64,000 bases of DNA, from assembly GCF_019097595.1 (NCBI RefSeq), contig NC_080735.1, positions 15,949,917 to 16,013,916 on the forward strand, written 5' to 3'. This document shows positions 25,024 through 38,000 of this stretch, piece by piece (the stretch's first letter is position 1; each line of letters begins with the position of its first letter). Both the position numbers and the translations under genes were made by a program. Under the pieces are notes generated by a model. That model did not search any database, had not been told where the DNA came from, and saw only the letters and a list, made by a program, of their open reading frames with translations. Source of the stretch: Hemibagrus wyckioides. Its lineage: Eukaryota; Chordata; Actinopteri; Siluriformes; Bagridae.

Positions 25024-28000
25024 TACTTGTTCCTTTCTCTGACGTGATAAAGAACAAACTTCTGGTTAATGGTGCTAAAGGGTTGCTAATCATTGTTCCA
25101 AAAATCAAAGCTAAAGTCTTGTAAAATGAAAAGCGTGAGCATGCACACATCCAGGACTAATTTTTTTTCCAAGTGAAGATAGCAAAGAAAAGTGAGGAAA
25201 GGCTTCATATTTTTTCCCTGAACTGGATTTAGGCCTAGACAATCAAGGGCTGGATTGCTGGATCTTGGGCACACCTGGGAATACTGACTTGCCAGAACTG
25301 TGACAAAGTGGTCACAGGGTAATTGTATTTCCTGAATGTTTGAGTCTAGCTGTCTAGGTCTTTGTTCCAGATTTGTGACTTTACACATTGCCAATGCTGT
25401 TAATAAGAAGGATCCAACTATTCTTATCTAACAGCAGTACAATACCAAAGGTTTAGCTAATTTTTATCTGTATTTTCCAGCAGATTTTAAATAGATTTTT
25501 ACCATTCCACAGTACCAAAGATCCTTAAATATTTATATCATGGTACTGTGCAAGTGTGTTATTGGCAAGTGTAAAGGAAATGAAGAAGGACAATTGAATA
25601 AATTCCCTTAGCAGCAATTACAATTTTTAAAGCAGACCTCAGGCCTGAGTTGCCAATCGATTATATACTATATATGTAAGTATACCTTATAAACAGTGCT
25701 TACTTTACATCATGTGGACAAGGAGGAAAAAGGTCCCAGAGTGTATAGATGCAGTATTCCTCCATGTGCAGTAGTGTTCAGTGCCATCATAGACTTAGGG
25801 CCAGTAGCATTAATATGATGACTGTGGAACAATTAGTCATTGCAACCATAACGCTTTAGCAATGCAGTAGAAGAAACTGGAGTCAACTGCACATTTCCAA
25901 TGTGTTTAACGTCACAAAGCTTGCTTTGCTTGTCTGAGAGTTTCCCTTAGAAATCCCAGACCACACATATGGCACAGGGTTCTTGTGGCCAGTGAACATT
26001 TTTAGCATCTTGTTCTGCTCCATCACTTTTCCTTTTTCACAAAGTCAGTCATTTCCATGACTCTTAATCAGCTAGCTCTACTGATGCATGAACACCACGT
26101 GTGGCTGCTAATGAGTATGCTATGATGAGCCAGCAATCCTATTTGTAGAAGGGATCTGAAACTTAAAGAATCTGAAACTTCAAGAAAATGGGTTATATTA
26201 TTATTAATTTTTTTGTATATTATATTAGGTAAAAAAATATGTAAAGTTCCCAAGATCACATTATGAAACTCTATAGGCTGCCATAAGGTACCAGATCCTG
26301 TTCTTAGAACCTGGCAGTCTAGTGTATGCTGTGCATGCAGTATCTCACCTGCATTAATTGCCCTCAAAAAAAAGAGAGATCTTCAACCACCCAAGTTGCC
26401 AAGATAGCTTCCAACAGTATACAGTCACATTCTTTTGCTAGCAATGAGTGTTAAACGTGGAATTACAGCCTAATTAGAATGTAAAGTGTGGTGGTTTCTG
26501 CCATAATTAAAGAGTTGGCTTAAATGTGAGGCTATCAAGTTCAATCGTATGTTTTGTAGATGCTGGGAATTAGCATGGCATGCTTGCGGATTTGACCCAT
26601 CAAAATTTTCATGTGCTAGCAGAACACTTGCCCTATATGTGGTTTGGAGCGCCCAAATGTTATGAGTTGCTAAGCTGAGTCAGGGCTTTTCTTCCATCAT
26701 GACTTTTATAGTGGTTTTTCCTTTATTCATCACTTCATTACCAAATTAACCGTCTTCAACCTTCAAGCTGAGCAACATTTGGACAACATTTGGTGATGTG
26801 GTGCTGTGAAGGCCCATTTTCAAGGTTTGCATGGTGCAAACTACAAACTAGGAAGTATAGTGAGTATAGCAGGAAGTAAAGTGGACAGAAATTGCTGTAC
26901 AGCAGATGTGTTTTAAACAGAATGTGGATATGGTTTGCGTAGTATGGAGGATGATGGATGTTGACTTCAGCCATATGGAGGCACTTTAGGCTGCGTGGGA
27001 GCTTGCATTGTTTCTCATTTTTCAGCGCTATTATGAGGACCAAAAAACCTGCTGACACTGGTAGCCCAGCAGGCTAGACCATGAAGACATAACAAATGCA
27101 CAAAAAGAATAATATTTGTTAACTCTGTTGCTACTGACGCTTGGAAAATTATTGGCAGCTCTTTACAAGAACAGGTAAAAAAACGACGGAATAAACTGAA
27201 CTTATGCACAACTTTTCCCCCTCAAATGACCAGAGATACTATTTGCAGAAAATCAAATAAAATTACATCCTTAATAAAATACTTATTTTGTTTACATTTT
27301 AAATATCTCGCCATCTGTTTTAATGGTGGGAACTGAACCCAAAAGACATGTTAACAGCAGCTTTAATCTCAAAATATCACTCATGTTGACTCAGTGTCAT
27401 TCATTTTGAAAAAAGGGTGCCAATAATTATGGCATTGACGTTGCAGACTAACAGATGCAGGAGTCTTCAGTGATTAACTCAGCAAGAAAAGTGATCTCAA
27501 GATCAATACAAAGAATCTTCTAATAATAATTAACACCGTTAATGTATTCGTAGTATCCTTAATATGTTTGTGTATTTTTCAGATAATTATCCTAGAGGGG
27601 GATTTATGATTTTAGGTCACTAAACATTTATCCCTGAAACCTCATCCCAGCCCTGAGGGGGTGGACATTTGTAATGTACATGTGGTGGAGCAGAGAGCAT
27701 GCCGGACAGATGTTAAACTCCCAGGACTCCTTTACCCAACTGACATCTGCTGTCCTCTTCAGTGTTTCTGTTTTTTTTTTTTTCATCAGACAGCTAGTTT
27801 TCAAAGCACAGCTATGATCTTAGCATAGCACACCAAGCATATTGGGAAACACTTGCATTTCTGACAGCTTGCACTGTGGAACTCTATTCTTCCAGGATTA
27901 GGAAAATGTCATGATGAGTGATGAGGTAGAAATATATAAATATATTGAGTGGCAGATGTTGTTTTGATATAAAAGTACATGGGTCATAGTAGGCAACATT

Positions 28001-29035
28001 TTCATAGCCTTGTACGTGAAAGCCATCAAACGTCAGGGAAATCCGTTGAATAATATTCATGATTCAGCCTAAATATTTACAACAGGGACAAACAGCTTCA
28101 GTTTATTGCCTCTGCAAACAAACCAGAACTTACATAAATGATGAAGACGGGTTACTTCCTATATTTTGAATGAATGTTTTGATTTGAGTTGAACTCAGTA
28201 AGTATTTGTATTGTCAACAGAGATTTATGAATACACCAGACCAAAACCAACCTTTAAATAAAGTCAGACAGGATACGTATCAAATCATTTTTTTGTATAT
28301 CAGCGGTTACTAATACACGGACAGGCAGTTTCAGGTCAGTATGGAAGTGCTATGTCATTATTTCTACATAATATCTCAATGTATTTCAATGAATTTAAAC
28401 TTTTACATCAAGTTATCTTGAGTGACCGTTAAAATGTGACGAGTTATTTAGTCAAAATAATGAGATAACTCATTATTATATAATGTATACTATATATACT
28501 CGATATAATAACTTGAAACAGGGTAATTCATTTAAAGTAAAAAAATATTTAGGAAAAATGAAGACTTTATAAAACAGGGTGGTGTGAGTTACTGTTACTA
28601 CTTCGAAATTGAATGTTTTTCTAAAAACAGCATTTTTTCCCTCTTATACCACAGTAATTTGGCAAAAACAAACAAATAACAATTGAAAAAGAGCTTTTCA
28701 TACAGGAAACACACTTACACTGGATACCATAAATTAGATAAAAGTTAGATTAAGAATGTTATATCCTTTCAGAAAGTTATATATCAACAATTATAAATAT
28801 TTATTCAGGGTTTTTAATCCACTATTTTTTAGCATTAAATTGAGTAGATAGCCAACGTTGTGAATGAGCTGTGGCTCAAATGTATTGGAATTAATATTTA
28901 TAAAACCTGTGATTAAAAAATACAGGCAGAATAACTGCCTGCGCTGCTGTTATAGAAAATGAATCAACGCCTTCTGACTGATCATAATGGAAAAATCAAC
29001 AGAGCTGTGGTATTAGTTAAAATCTCCACATACTA
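25024..29035. other. Intergenic DNA between convergent mxra5 and gyg2
   Basis: AT-rich; short ORFs on both strands without recognisable domains. No gene, RNA or named repeat supported. Confidence 0.4.
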
Positions 29036-29036
29036 A

Positions 29037-29090
<54 letters not shown>
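29036..29090. repeat. (GA)n microsatellite
   Basis: About 55 bp of AG repeats with one AAAG interruption. Confidence 0.97.
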
Positions 29091-29094
<4 letters not shown>

Positions 29095-29601
29095 AGTTGA
29101 AATAAAAACATAGCACTCCATCATTTTTATGCATGCAGTTTAAAGCTTGTAAGGCTCTAACTGAATGGTTTATGTTCTTAGGAATAACATCCACACACAG
29201 GATCAATAGAAAATGATTTAGTTGTATTTAGAGCGAAATGCTATTCATGATCTAAAACAAGGGAACAAGGGACGCATTCAAATGGACAAAAATATGCCTC
29301 CATCTTGGAGGAATGTCAGAGGTCAGTCAGGATGTTTGCAGGTAGCATCTGTTAAAGTTTGCAGAGTTCCCTACAGGGAGACAAGTGAGCAAATAGACAG
29401 CAGCATGAGGATGTAGTTATGCCTGCCATTACCTGCAAACCACCATCATGCAGAGGTAAACACAAGCATTACTGTTATCATCCACAGTGCACGCTTTTAT
29501 TTTCAATAGGTCTAATATGACTCCTAATAAGCAACCTAAAAATCTGTCTGGAAGCTGCAGAAAGAGCTCCTCCTAGTGGTCAATTTAAACAGTGCTCCAT
29601 G

Positions 29602-29709
<108 letters not shown>

Positions 29710-30414
29710 TTGAATTGACACCATATGATGATAGGCACTCAAACACAAGCACTCAAACTGTGGTCCTCTAAATCTCACAGGAACTTAACTTAATAAACTG
29801 AAATAGAACATATTTCAGTATTTTGATTTAACGAGCAGTTGGTTCTTATTAAAATCCTCTAAATTTAGATGACTAGTAAAACTTTATCACTAGTAGGGTC
29901 CCACCCTCTCCTCAGTTTGTTCATCTGCCAAAATCCACCCATGACTATAGCTAACTCCATGCTATTGTTTGATAACTAGCAAACTCTGAAGGTTGAGTTC
30001 TAACATGTTCTTCCTCGATCATTTCAAACTGCTGCTCATGTTGCATCATATGGCACCATAACATGCAATCTGCCATCTTCCGCATCCATGAGCTCACAGA
30101 CACCCATGATTGGTTGGTGTCACTCTGACTGACAAAGGAGAAATAATATGCCATCCCTTCCACCCAGAAAGCACAGCCAATTTCGCTCTATTGATTCCCA
30201 GTCCACAGACAGTTGTGGCACCGATGGCATTCAAACTCACAAACTCAATACAACAGCGTAAAAGCTTTTTCTCTTTTCTCTCAGGATCTCTCAGGATACC
30301 CTTTGATTAGCTGTCTAGATGATAGAATAGAGGTAGACATATAGGGAAACGATAATGGATTAAACGCCAAATGACCATTTGTGACTTATTCACTCACACG
30401 CACAAAACAAGATG

Positions 30415-30540
30415 TTAAGTGAGAAATTCGTCGAGCTTTAGCCGGATGTTTTCGAAGGCATCCTTGCCCAGGTAATCCATCCGACCCTCTTCCCATCTCT
30501 TCCGATTCTCCAAATTCTCCTTTAAAGCTTCCTGTCTGGC
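30415..30540 (-). CDS. gyg2: gyg2 last exon: glycogen-synthase-binding C-terminus
   Basis: Acceptor TTTTTCAG; encodes 41 residues ending with [20 protein letters not shown] and RLKLDEFLT before TAA. The W-E-x-G-x-x-D-Y-x-G core is the conserved terminal motif through which glycogenin recruits glycogen synthase. Confidence 0.95.
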   Translation of the reverse strand, partial: ARQEALKENLENRKRWEEGRMDYLGKDAFENIRLKLDEFLT

Positions 30541-30780
30541 CTGAAAAAGTCAAATAAAAAAAATGTCTTAGGTCAAGGTGACATAAAAAGTGACTGATCT
30601 GTGGAGTTCTGTTTAGATGTAAGCTTGGCCTACAAAAAGAGAAGAATTTTATCCATATTTCAGTGTGTTTAAATTCCTACCATTTAACTACCATTCAGGG
30701 TAAAACATCGAAATAGTTTTTAACTGAAATACCATGGATGGATGGATGGATGGATGGATGGATGGATGGATGGATGGATG

Positions 30781-30850
<70 letters not shown>

Positions 30851-30895
30851 CTGATCCCATGAGAGAAATTCTTCAGTTACAGCATCTTAGTCAGT

Positions 30896-30978
<83 letters not shown>

Positions 30979-33847
30979 CATTGATTATCTGCCATACAAG
31001 CCCCTACAAATTAGTTATCAATAATAAATACATAAATAAAATAACTAGCATAACTAGTTATAATAATCAGTAGTTTCACAGGTAGTATTCATGTGTAGTA
31101 AAATAATCTACACACACTTCCTGCTCATTGCTTGTACCAATGCTATTTCCTTGGCTAGTCGGTTTTAGCATGGCAGCTTAGGCTAACTTTACATATTGTT
31201 AACTTCTCAGGAGGTTCACCAGTTGGTTTTCACTCCCTAATTAACCTATTAACGTTTTTTTTTGTTTTTATTTTAACATAACTAGCTATTTAAAGCTAAT
31301 ATATTTGTGGATTGAAACAATGCATGTTGTTTTACCACCAAAATATTTATACTGTTCATTTCAATAGCAATTTTAGCCAAAGATATATGTTGGTAATGCT
31401 CTTTTTTGAGATGACTCAGATACTTAGACAGCATGACTCAGATACTCCCAAATAATATCTCATTTTTGTTATCTCGAAAAATACTGGAAAAACAGCAGTA
31501 GCTATTTTTTGCCAACAGGTGGCAGTAGAAGAACTGATTTCAGTAAATCTCTGCTCATGAGGGTTTAAACAAGCAGGGGAAATCGGTGAGGTTTTCAATT
31601 CCAGTGGAAAAAATGCCCTCATTTGCTTATGTACAGCTAAAAATAAGTCAGCCAGATTTCTTATTGGTCTGCAAAACTTCAAAGCCAAAATGGCTGGCAA
31701 TCTGAAAGCAATAAATTCTTCCACTTTCCATCCCACTTTCTTGGGAAACTCTTTAAGACCTACAGTGTCTGATGCGGCCTCTGCTCCTAAGACTTCTTCT
31801 CCTTCTTCTTCTTCCTGTTTTTGTTCAGCTTGTGGTTCCTGTTGCTCAGATTTTTCCAAATCTTCAGAATCTTCAGCAGATAAGACGTCAGGCTCAGGGC
31901 TCTGGAGGGTTTGGGACAATAAAATAAGAACACCTCAGTAACAGTGACAGATTAGACATGCACTGAAGTAGATTAGAATCTGAATTGCCTAGTGGGTGAA
32001 TTGTAAAATAAATTTGCAAGGCTGCTTAAAATATACCACTAATGACAAACATTGTGCTTCGGTAACTGTAGATCGTTCCGTGCTCTGGTTTAACACTTTC
32101 CCGGGGTTATTTCCTGTGAATCTATGCTTGACGGTGAATCATACTCTTTAGTTCAGTTTTCAAAACTCGGTCTGTGTATAAAGGGGTGATGTGTTTTTCA
32201 CAAGGCGGGTCTAAATTCTTCACCAGTGAGTTGAAGAATGCCCGAGGGTTTACTGCTGATCTCCAAGATGGAGTCAATTTATTATGAGTCAGAGACAGAG
32301 AGAGAGAGAGAAAGAGTGAAAGATATATATTCCCTGGTAGCTTCCCTAAATTTTCCCTTAGCTAAAAGGTTCTAAAGATCCTGCGTGTACAACAAATTAC
32401 CAAACAGAGCATTTAAATGTTATTTAAATGTTATTCCTGACTATTCCGTAATTGATATAACAGAAGATTATGGTTCAATTGCTGCATATTGGTTCCTTGT
32501 ACTATGACCTGGCTGAGTACTCGAATCTGATTGGACAGAAGGTGTTGATCAACTTTTTCTACAACATAAGTTCAAGGCAAGAGACTTTTATTGTAAATCA
32601 CATATAGTAGCTGGTGAAGTATATAGTGAAGTTAAACAATGTTCCTCCAGGATCCTGGTGCTACAAAAAGACACAGAGCTACACAAGATAATACAGAACT
32701 AGGCTTAAAAAGTAAAATGAACCTATTCACATGAAGTGCATGTGTGCAACCTGGTACAGTTCTGACAATAGTCTAAGAGAATAGTATGAGAGAAATAAAC
32801 CTCTAGACGATGTGGTGTCATTTTAAAATAGCAGGCCTCAGGGTGGTATAAGTAATATTGCTTCACACACACACACACAGCTATTTTTCACTAACATCAT
32901 GCCCTTTTCCTTGCTTATGTTGTACTTTGATGTAAAATGTGAGTTTGATTTGAAATACTTAGTTTTAAGCTCTTAATCCTTTTTTACGTAAAGCTTTCAA
33001 ACTCCAAATGAAAAGGTGTTCGAGACTATTGGACCCGAGATTAAACCGAGTTCAAGATTTCATTTGGCCAATGGCCTATGGTGTGACCATAGAGAATTTT
33101 ATCTTCATCTTCACTGTGAAAAACATTCAGGGCATGAGGGAGATGTTCTTTGATAAAATTACAGCCCTTGTGCCAAATGTCCTCCAGTTAGCAAAAAAAT
33201 GAAGAATTACAATTCCTTTTAGAAGAAGAGCACGATGCAGAGCATGCGACTTCATTTGTCACAGTGTGTCACAGCCGGAGGGTCATTGCAGAGCTAATAT
33301 TGTTGCTGGAGAGTCTTTCACACAAAGCAAGCCCATTATTGCTCTGGCTGATGAGTTCCATTCTCACCCTTGAGTCATCCCCAAAATTTTTTGATGGATT
33401 TTCTATTTGTGTGTGTGCATGTGTGTGCGTGTGTGTGTGCGTGCGTGTGTGTGCGTGCGTGTGTGTGTGTGTGTGTGTGTGTGTTTATGGGAGTGAGCGT
33501 GTGCAGGTGCAGTTGCATTTACTAGGAATGCATCAATATCAATATCAGTAAATATCATAGATTCCATGGTAACTACTCATGCTTCGACACCCACATCCAC
33601 ATGACACTGTATGACGTAGGTCAAGTGCACATTACTGCACTAATGATATGAAATGATAGTGATCTAGAAATATTTCATGATTAATGAAGGTAAAATTGTT
33701 CTGTTAAACTTTTAAGCGGACTGCAGTATCTTTCTACAGCACATGTAACCTGATAAATCATCTGAACCATAAAACTGCTAGATGAGAAACGCTGTCTACA
33801 CACAACACTAGGTGAGAGAAAATACCAGCTTCTTGATAATCAGCCTC

Positions 33848-33905
<58 letters not shown>

Positions 33906-34994
33906 GTAATTGACAACAAGGAAATCCAACACAGTAAAAAAAAAAAAAAGCAACAAGCTTTACAATACTATTTAATTCAAAGCTAGCTAATAATTGTTGT
34001 TTAAAATCTAGACAACTTTATTTAAAATAAAATGAGACTAGTAACCAAACTCATAAACACAGTGCACTGGAGAAACAATGAGCTAAATAACATGTTCAGT
34101 CATGCCAGTGATTGCTTAATTCTAAGTATGTTACTTATTTCCGTATCAGTATTGTATCAATGAATATCAAATAGATGGAGCCTGTTTATTTGTCACATGT
34201 ACAATGCAGGGCAAAGGATCATCTGTGATATGGCACAGCTGGAGAAGATTGGGTTAAGGGCCTTGCTTAGGAGCTTGAAACCCCTGTCTATAGTTGGGTT
34301 CAGGAATCAATGCTCTCTGATTTCTAGTCTATGGTAGTAACCAAAAGATTGTAAGCTCAATTCTAGGAACTGACAGAGAGCCAAAGTGCCACTTTTGGGT
34401 GCTTGAGAAACATTTTTAACTGCTCGCATATATACAGTACGCGTGAGTCAGAGTCTCACTTGAAAGTCGTTTTGCATAAAAGTGTATTCCATTTGAATAA
34501 ATGTAAATGTAAACAGCTCAAAATCACTCCTCTTACCGTGTCCTCCAGCTGATGACATGTACTTGAGCTCGATGCATCCAACGTCAGCTTCCCGAGCAAT
34601 TCACTGGGTATTTTCTCTTCTCTGTCCTCGGCCTGAGAGACTGACTCACAGCTGTGAGGATGAGGAGGAGGAGTAGTGGGTGATGCTGCAGAGGTTGGTG
34701 ACCTCTAGAGCATAGAAACAACAGGAAAGTAAGCAGAGATCTACCTCCACATGTCCGGGAATGGACTCTAACCTTGTCTTGTATGTTAAAACATGCTGAG
34801 CAAATATGTATGCAGAGCTCGTACATGTTCTAGAGGACTGTTATGTAAATCAGAGCTCTGGATGTTTTATGTATATATTGGTATAGTGTACATGCATACA
34901 AACAGTAACCACAAGTCTTCAAATGTGTATTCAGAAAGAAATCCCTTTGATGAGTAACCAAGCATCTACAATATTATTATACTACATTCTTCTT

Positions 34995-35025
<31 letters not shown>

Positions 35026-38000
35026 TTATTATTATTATTATTATTATCATCATTAGAGAATACTATAAGGGAATAAAACACTAGGGGGTGGGCTGTCATA
35101 GGAAACTAATGACAAATTTATTTCAAAGCATGTCCTGAGGTATTTTATTTCTCATACACCAATTTACCAGCAGTCAATAACATTATTATCCATTTTATAA
35201 TTACATCTAATCTGGGCAAATGTCCAGGAAAGGAGTTCTGGTTATTGCTTATCCTATAGCAGCTATAAAGAGAAAAGAGAAAGTCTGCTCGGAAAATGTT
35301 ACAGTTACAAAATTCCGAAATCCTTAAAGATGTTTTTTAATCTGTTTATAAGTAGTTAACACCATACAAGTCCCAAGTCCCTGTTGGATTTTAGAAAATA
35401 AATGACCAATCAGAATCGAGTATTCAACAGAATTTGCTATATAAACATTTAACACATTGTTAATGTTTTTAAATCTGTAGACTTACATGCGGCAAAGTGG
35501 ACACATGGGTGGAACAGGGTGCAGCCGCCAACATGTCCAGCTGCTCAATCGGTTCAGCATCCTGGAGCTCATGAGACTCATTTTCTTGCAGTTTTGTGTG
35601 ACTGTAGTACTCCGCCCACCACAGATTGACAAATTTCTCTAAGTTCCTGTTGGAATCCCATTGAGGAACCTCTGTGAATGGTTGCTGCTTGTGTGGAACA
35701 TGCCAGGGCTTGTTCCTTCCCAGGAAGTGGACGATCTTTGCTTGATGGCCAAACCTGCATACCGCATACAATGATAAATTAACTGAATTTAAAGGAACAC
35801 ATAATCTCTTTCTTCATTTCCTTTTCCTACAAAATTCCTAAGAACTTCCACAACGTCAGATGGATTGCTCTGATTATTTTTTTCAGTACAGGGGAAATGT
35901 TTTGAAATTCTTGTCTGTTGGAAAACTTCCTTTAAGATATCCTTCATCATGCTTGACATTTTGCTTTTGCAGTAACAGAAAACATGTTTTCTTATCATCC
36001 TGTCGAATACATACTTGTGGAAAGCTGGTAAATATGTGTAGATTGCGTTGACACTGAGGTTGTAAATGAACGGTAGATGCTTGTTGATGTCCTTTATTGC
36101 CCAGTCACTGAAAAAGGTGTTTAAAATTCCCTGGTCACCTCCTAAAAACAGACAACAATAAACAATACTTGTGGTTTTTTTCCTCAACCTTAAACTCTTA
36201 AACATCACCAAGCATGAAAAATCATTTATTCCTTTATCTTCAGTAACCACTATCCTAATTATATATCCCGTGAATCTTCTCCTGCTTCTCTTTTTTTTTT
36301 CCTCCACTCCCTCCGTTTCTACCTCTTCCTCACCATCAAAGCTGCCGCACATCCTGGCGTGCTCCAGCAGGCGTGAGTGGGTCTCCAGTGACGGTCTGAA
36401 TACAAACACGCCAGAGTTAAAGCAATCGGGCCAGCCTGGATCTGGAGCCGCAGAGAGCTCTTCTCGCTCAAACAGCTCATCGACATTACACAGCACCTGC
36501 AAGAACACATATCCGGGATGTTCTTGAATCGTATCGGTCAGAAGGTTTTGATTCATTTTCTTTAATGATAGCAGTAGAGTACTTACGGCTGAACAGCAAA
36601 TCGTAGGTTTGTATCGATTTGCTTATTATAATTATTCGGTTTCTATAATCATTCACATCTGAACATTTTTCAGGTTCTCTGGTTTTGAACACACATCTAT
36701 CCCAATGTCATGTCTCTATATTTGTTCTGCTGACTGCTCGGGATATTGTAAATGTTCATTATCGATTCCCATGTCACAGTTTATATCTAACATTGCTGTG
36801 TAAATTAACTGGTGACCCTTTATTTAGGATCATTTGCACTGAGAGGGAGTCACCATAAATCACTGATCCAGGGCAATGCAGTCTATTTGAGACGTTTGAG
36901 AAGAAATCAATAGTGCCGATTTCTTCAGGACATAAACCCAAACAAAGTCATAATTTAAGAGTTTATCATCGCCGTCATTTTTTCCCATGGTCCAAACGCA
37001 ATGATATACCACCAAAAGATGTGTTTGAAAGTGACTACTCACAAGTGTATCAGCATCCAGGAACACACATTTGGTGTATTGTGTAAGAGTCCAACTGTGA
37101 AGCTTGGTGAATGTGACGCCCAGGTCTAGACGTCCCAGCCAGAAGAGATGAGCCCTGTCCCTGCTGTCCAACATGTCCACCACTATAACCTCATCAAACA
37201 CGTCTTCTAAAGACAAACTGGACACGTATACAAGACAGCAGCTGCACATGAATCATTAACGTCACCCTGAACTTAACGTCAAGTTCTTGGTATATTAAAT
37301 AATAAAGTGACAGTTCCGCTTTTAGAAAGCAATAAGAGGCGCATGTGTTTACGAACATCAAGGAATCCAGATTGTGCGAATATGCAAATTAGAAACGTAC
37401 AAAAAAAAAATACATGCATACTAAGAGCTAGAGTGCTGGGACTGTTATTGATTCTAGGTAGCAGCTTTTCTTGTATAAAGATATAAAGGTGTTAGTTTGA
37501 CTCAAGCAGATATTGCCGTCTAAATTCTATCGATATTTTGTAGAATTGTCAATACCTGGAATCTATTTGTTGATATCTTTCACACATAACATTTAAAACC
37601 CATATAACGGTCACATTTCTTAACTTTGTAATCAAGCTGCCATTTTCACTTACCATGCCTCTCTGCTAACGTTGGGAGAAACCATAACCACCAGTTTTCG
37701 AGTCGTTCCATGCCTTCGCAAGCACTTGCCCACCACTAGACTCCCCATGCAGTAAGCATCACTAGTAGCCAGGGTCACAAAGGCCTGGTTAGCCTCTAAT
37801 ACAGAATAACAGACAAGAAAATACTTGAATAACAAGACGTGAAAAGTCTAGAGAAGCTGGAAAGATTCACAAATCAGATGCAGGAACACAACATCCAAAC
37901 CCCAGATTTCCACAATGTTGGGCTTTATAGAAGAGTGGTGAGTGTTGGAGTTTGCCTCAGCAAACATGTGGGTTTCTTTAGTTGGATGCAACCAGAATTT

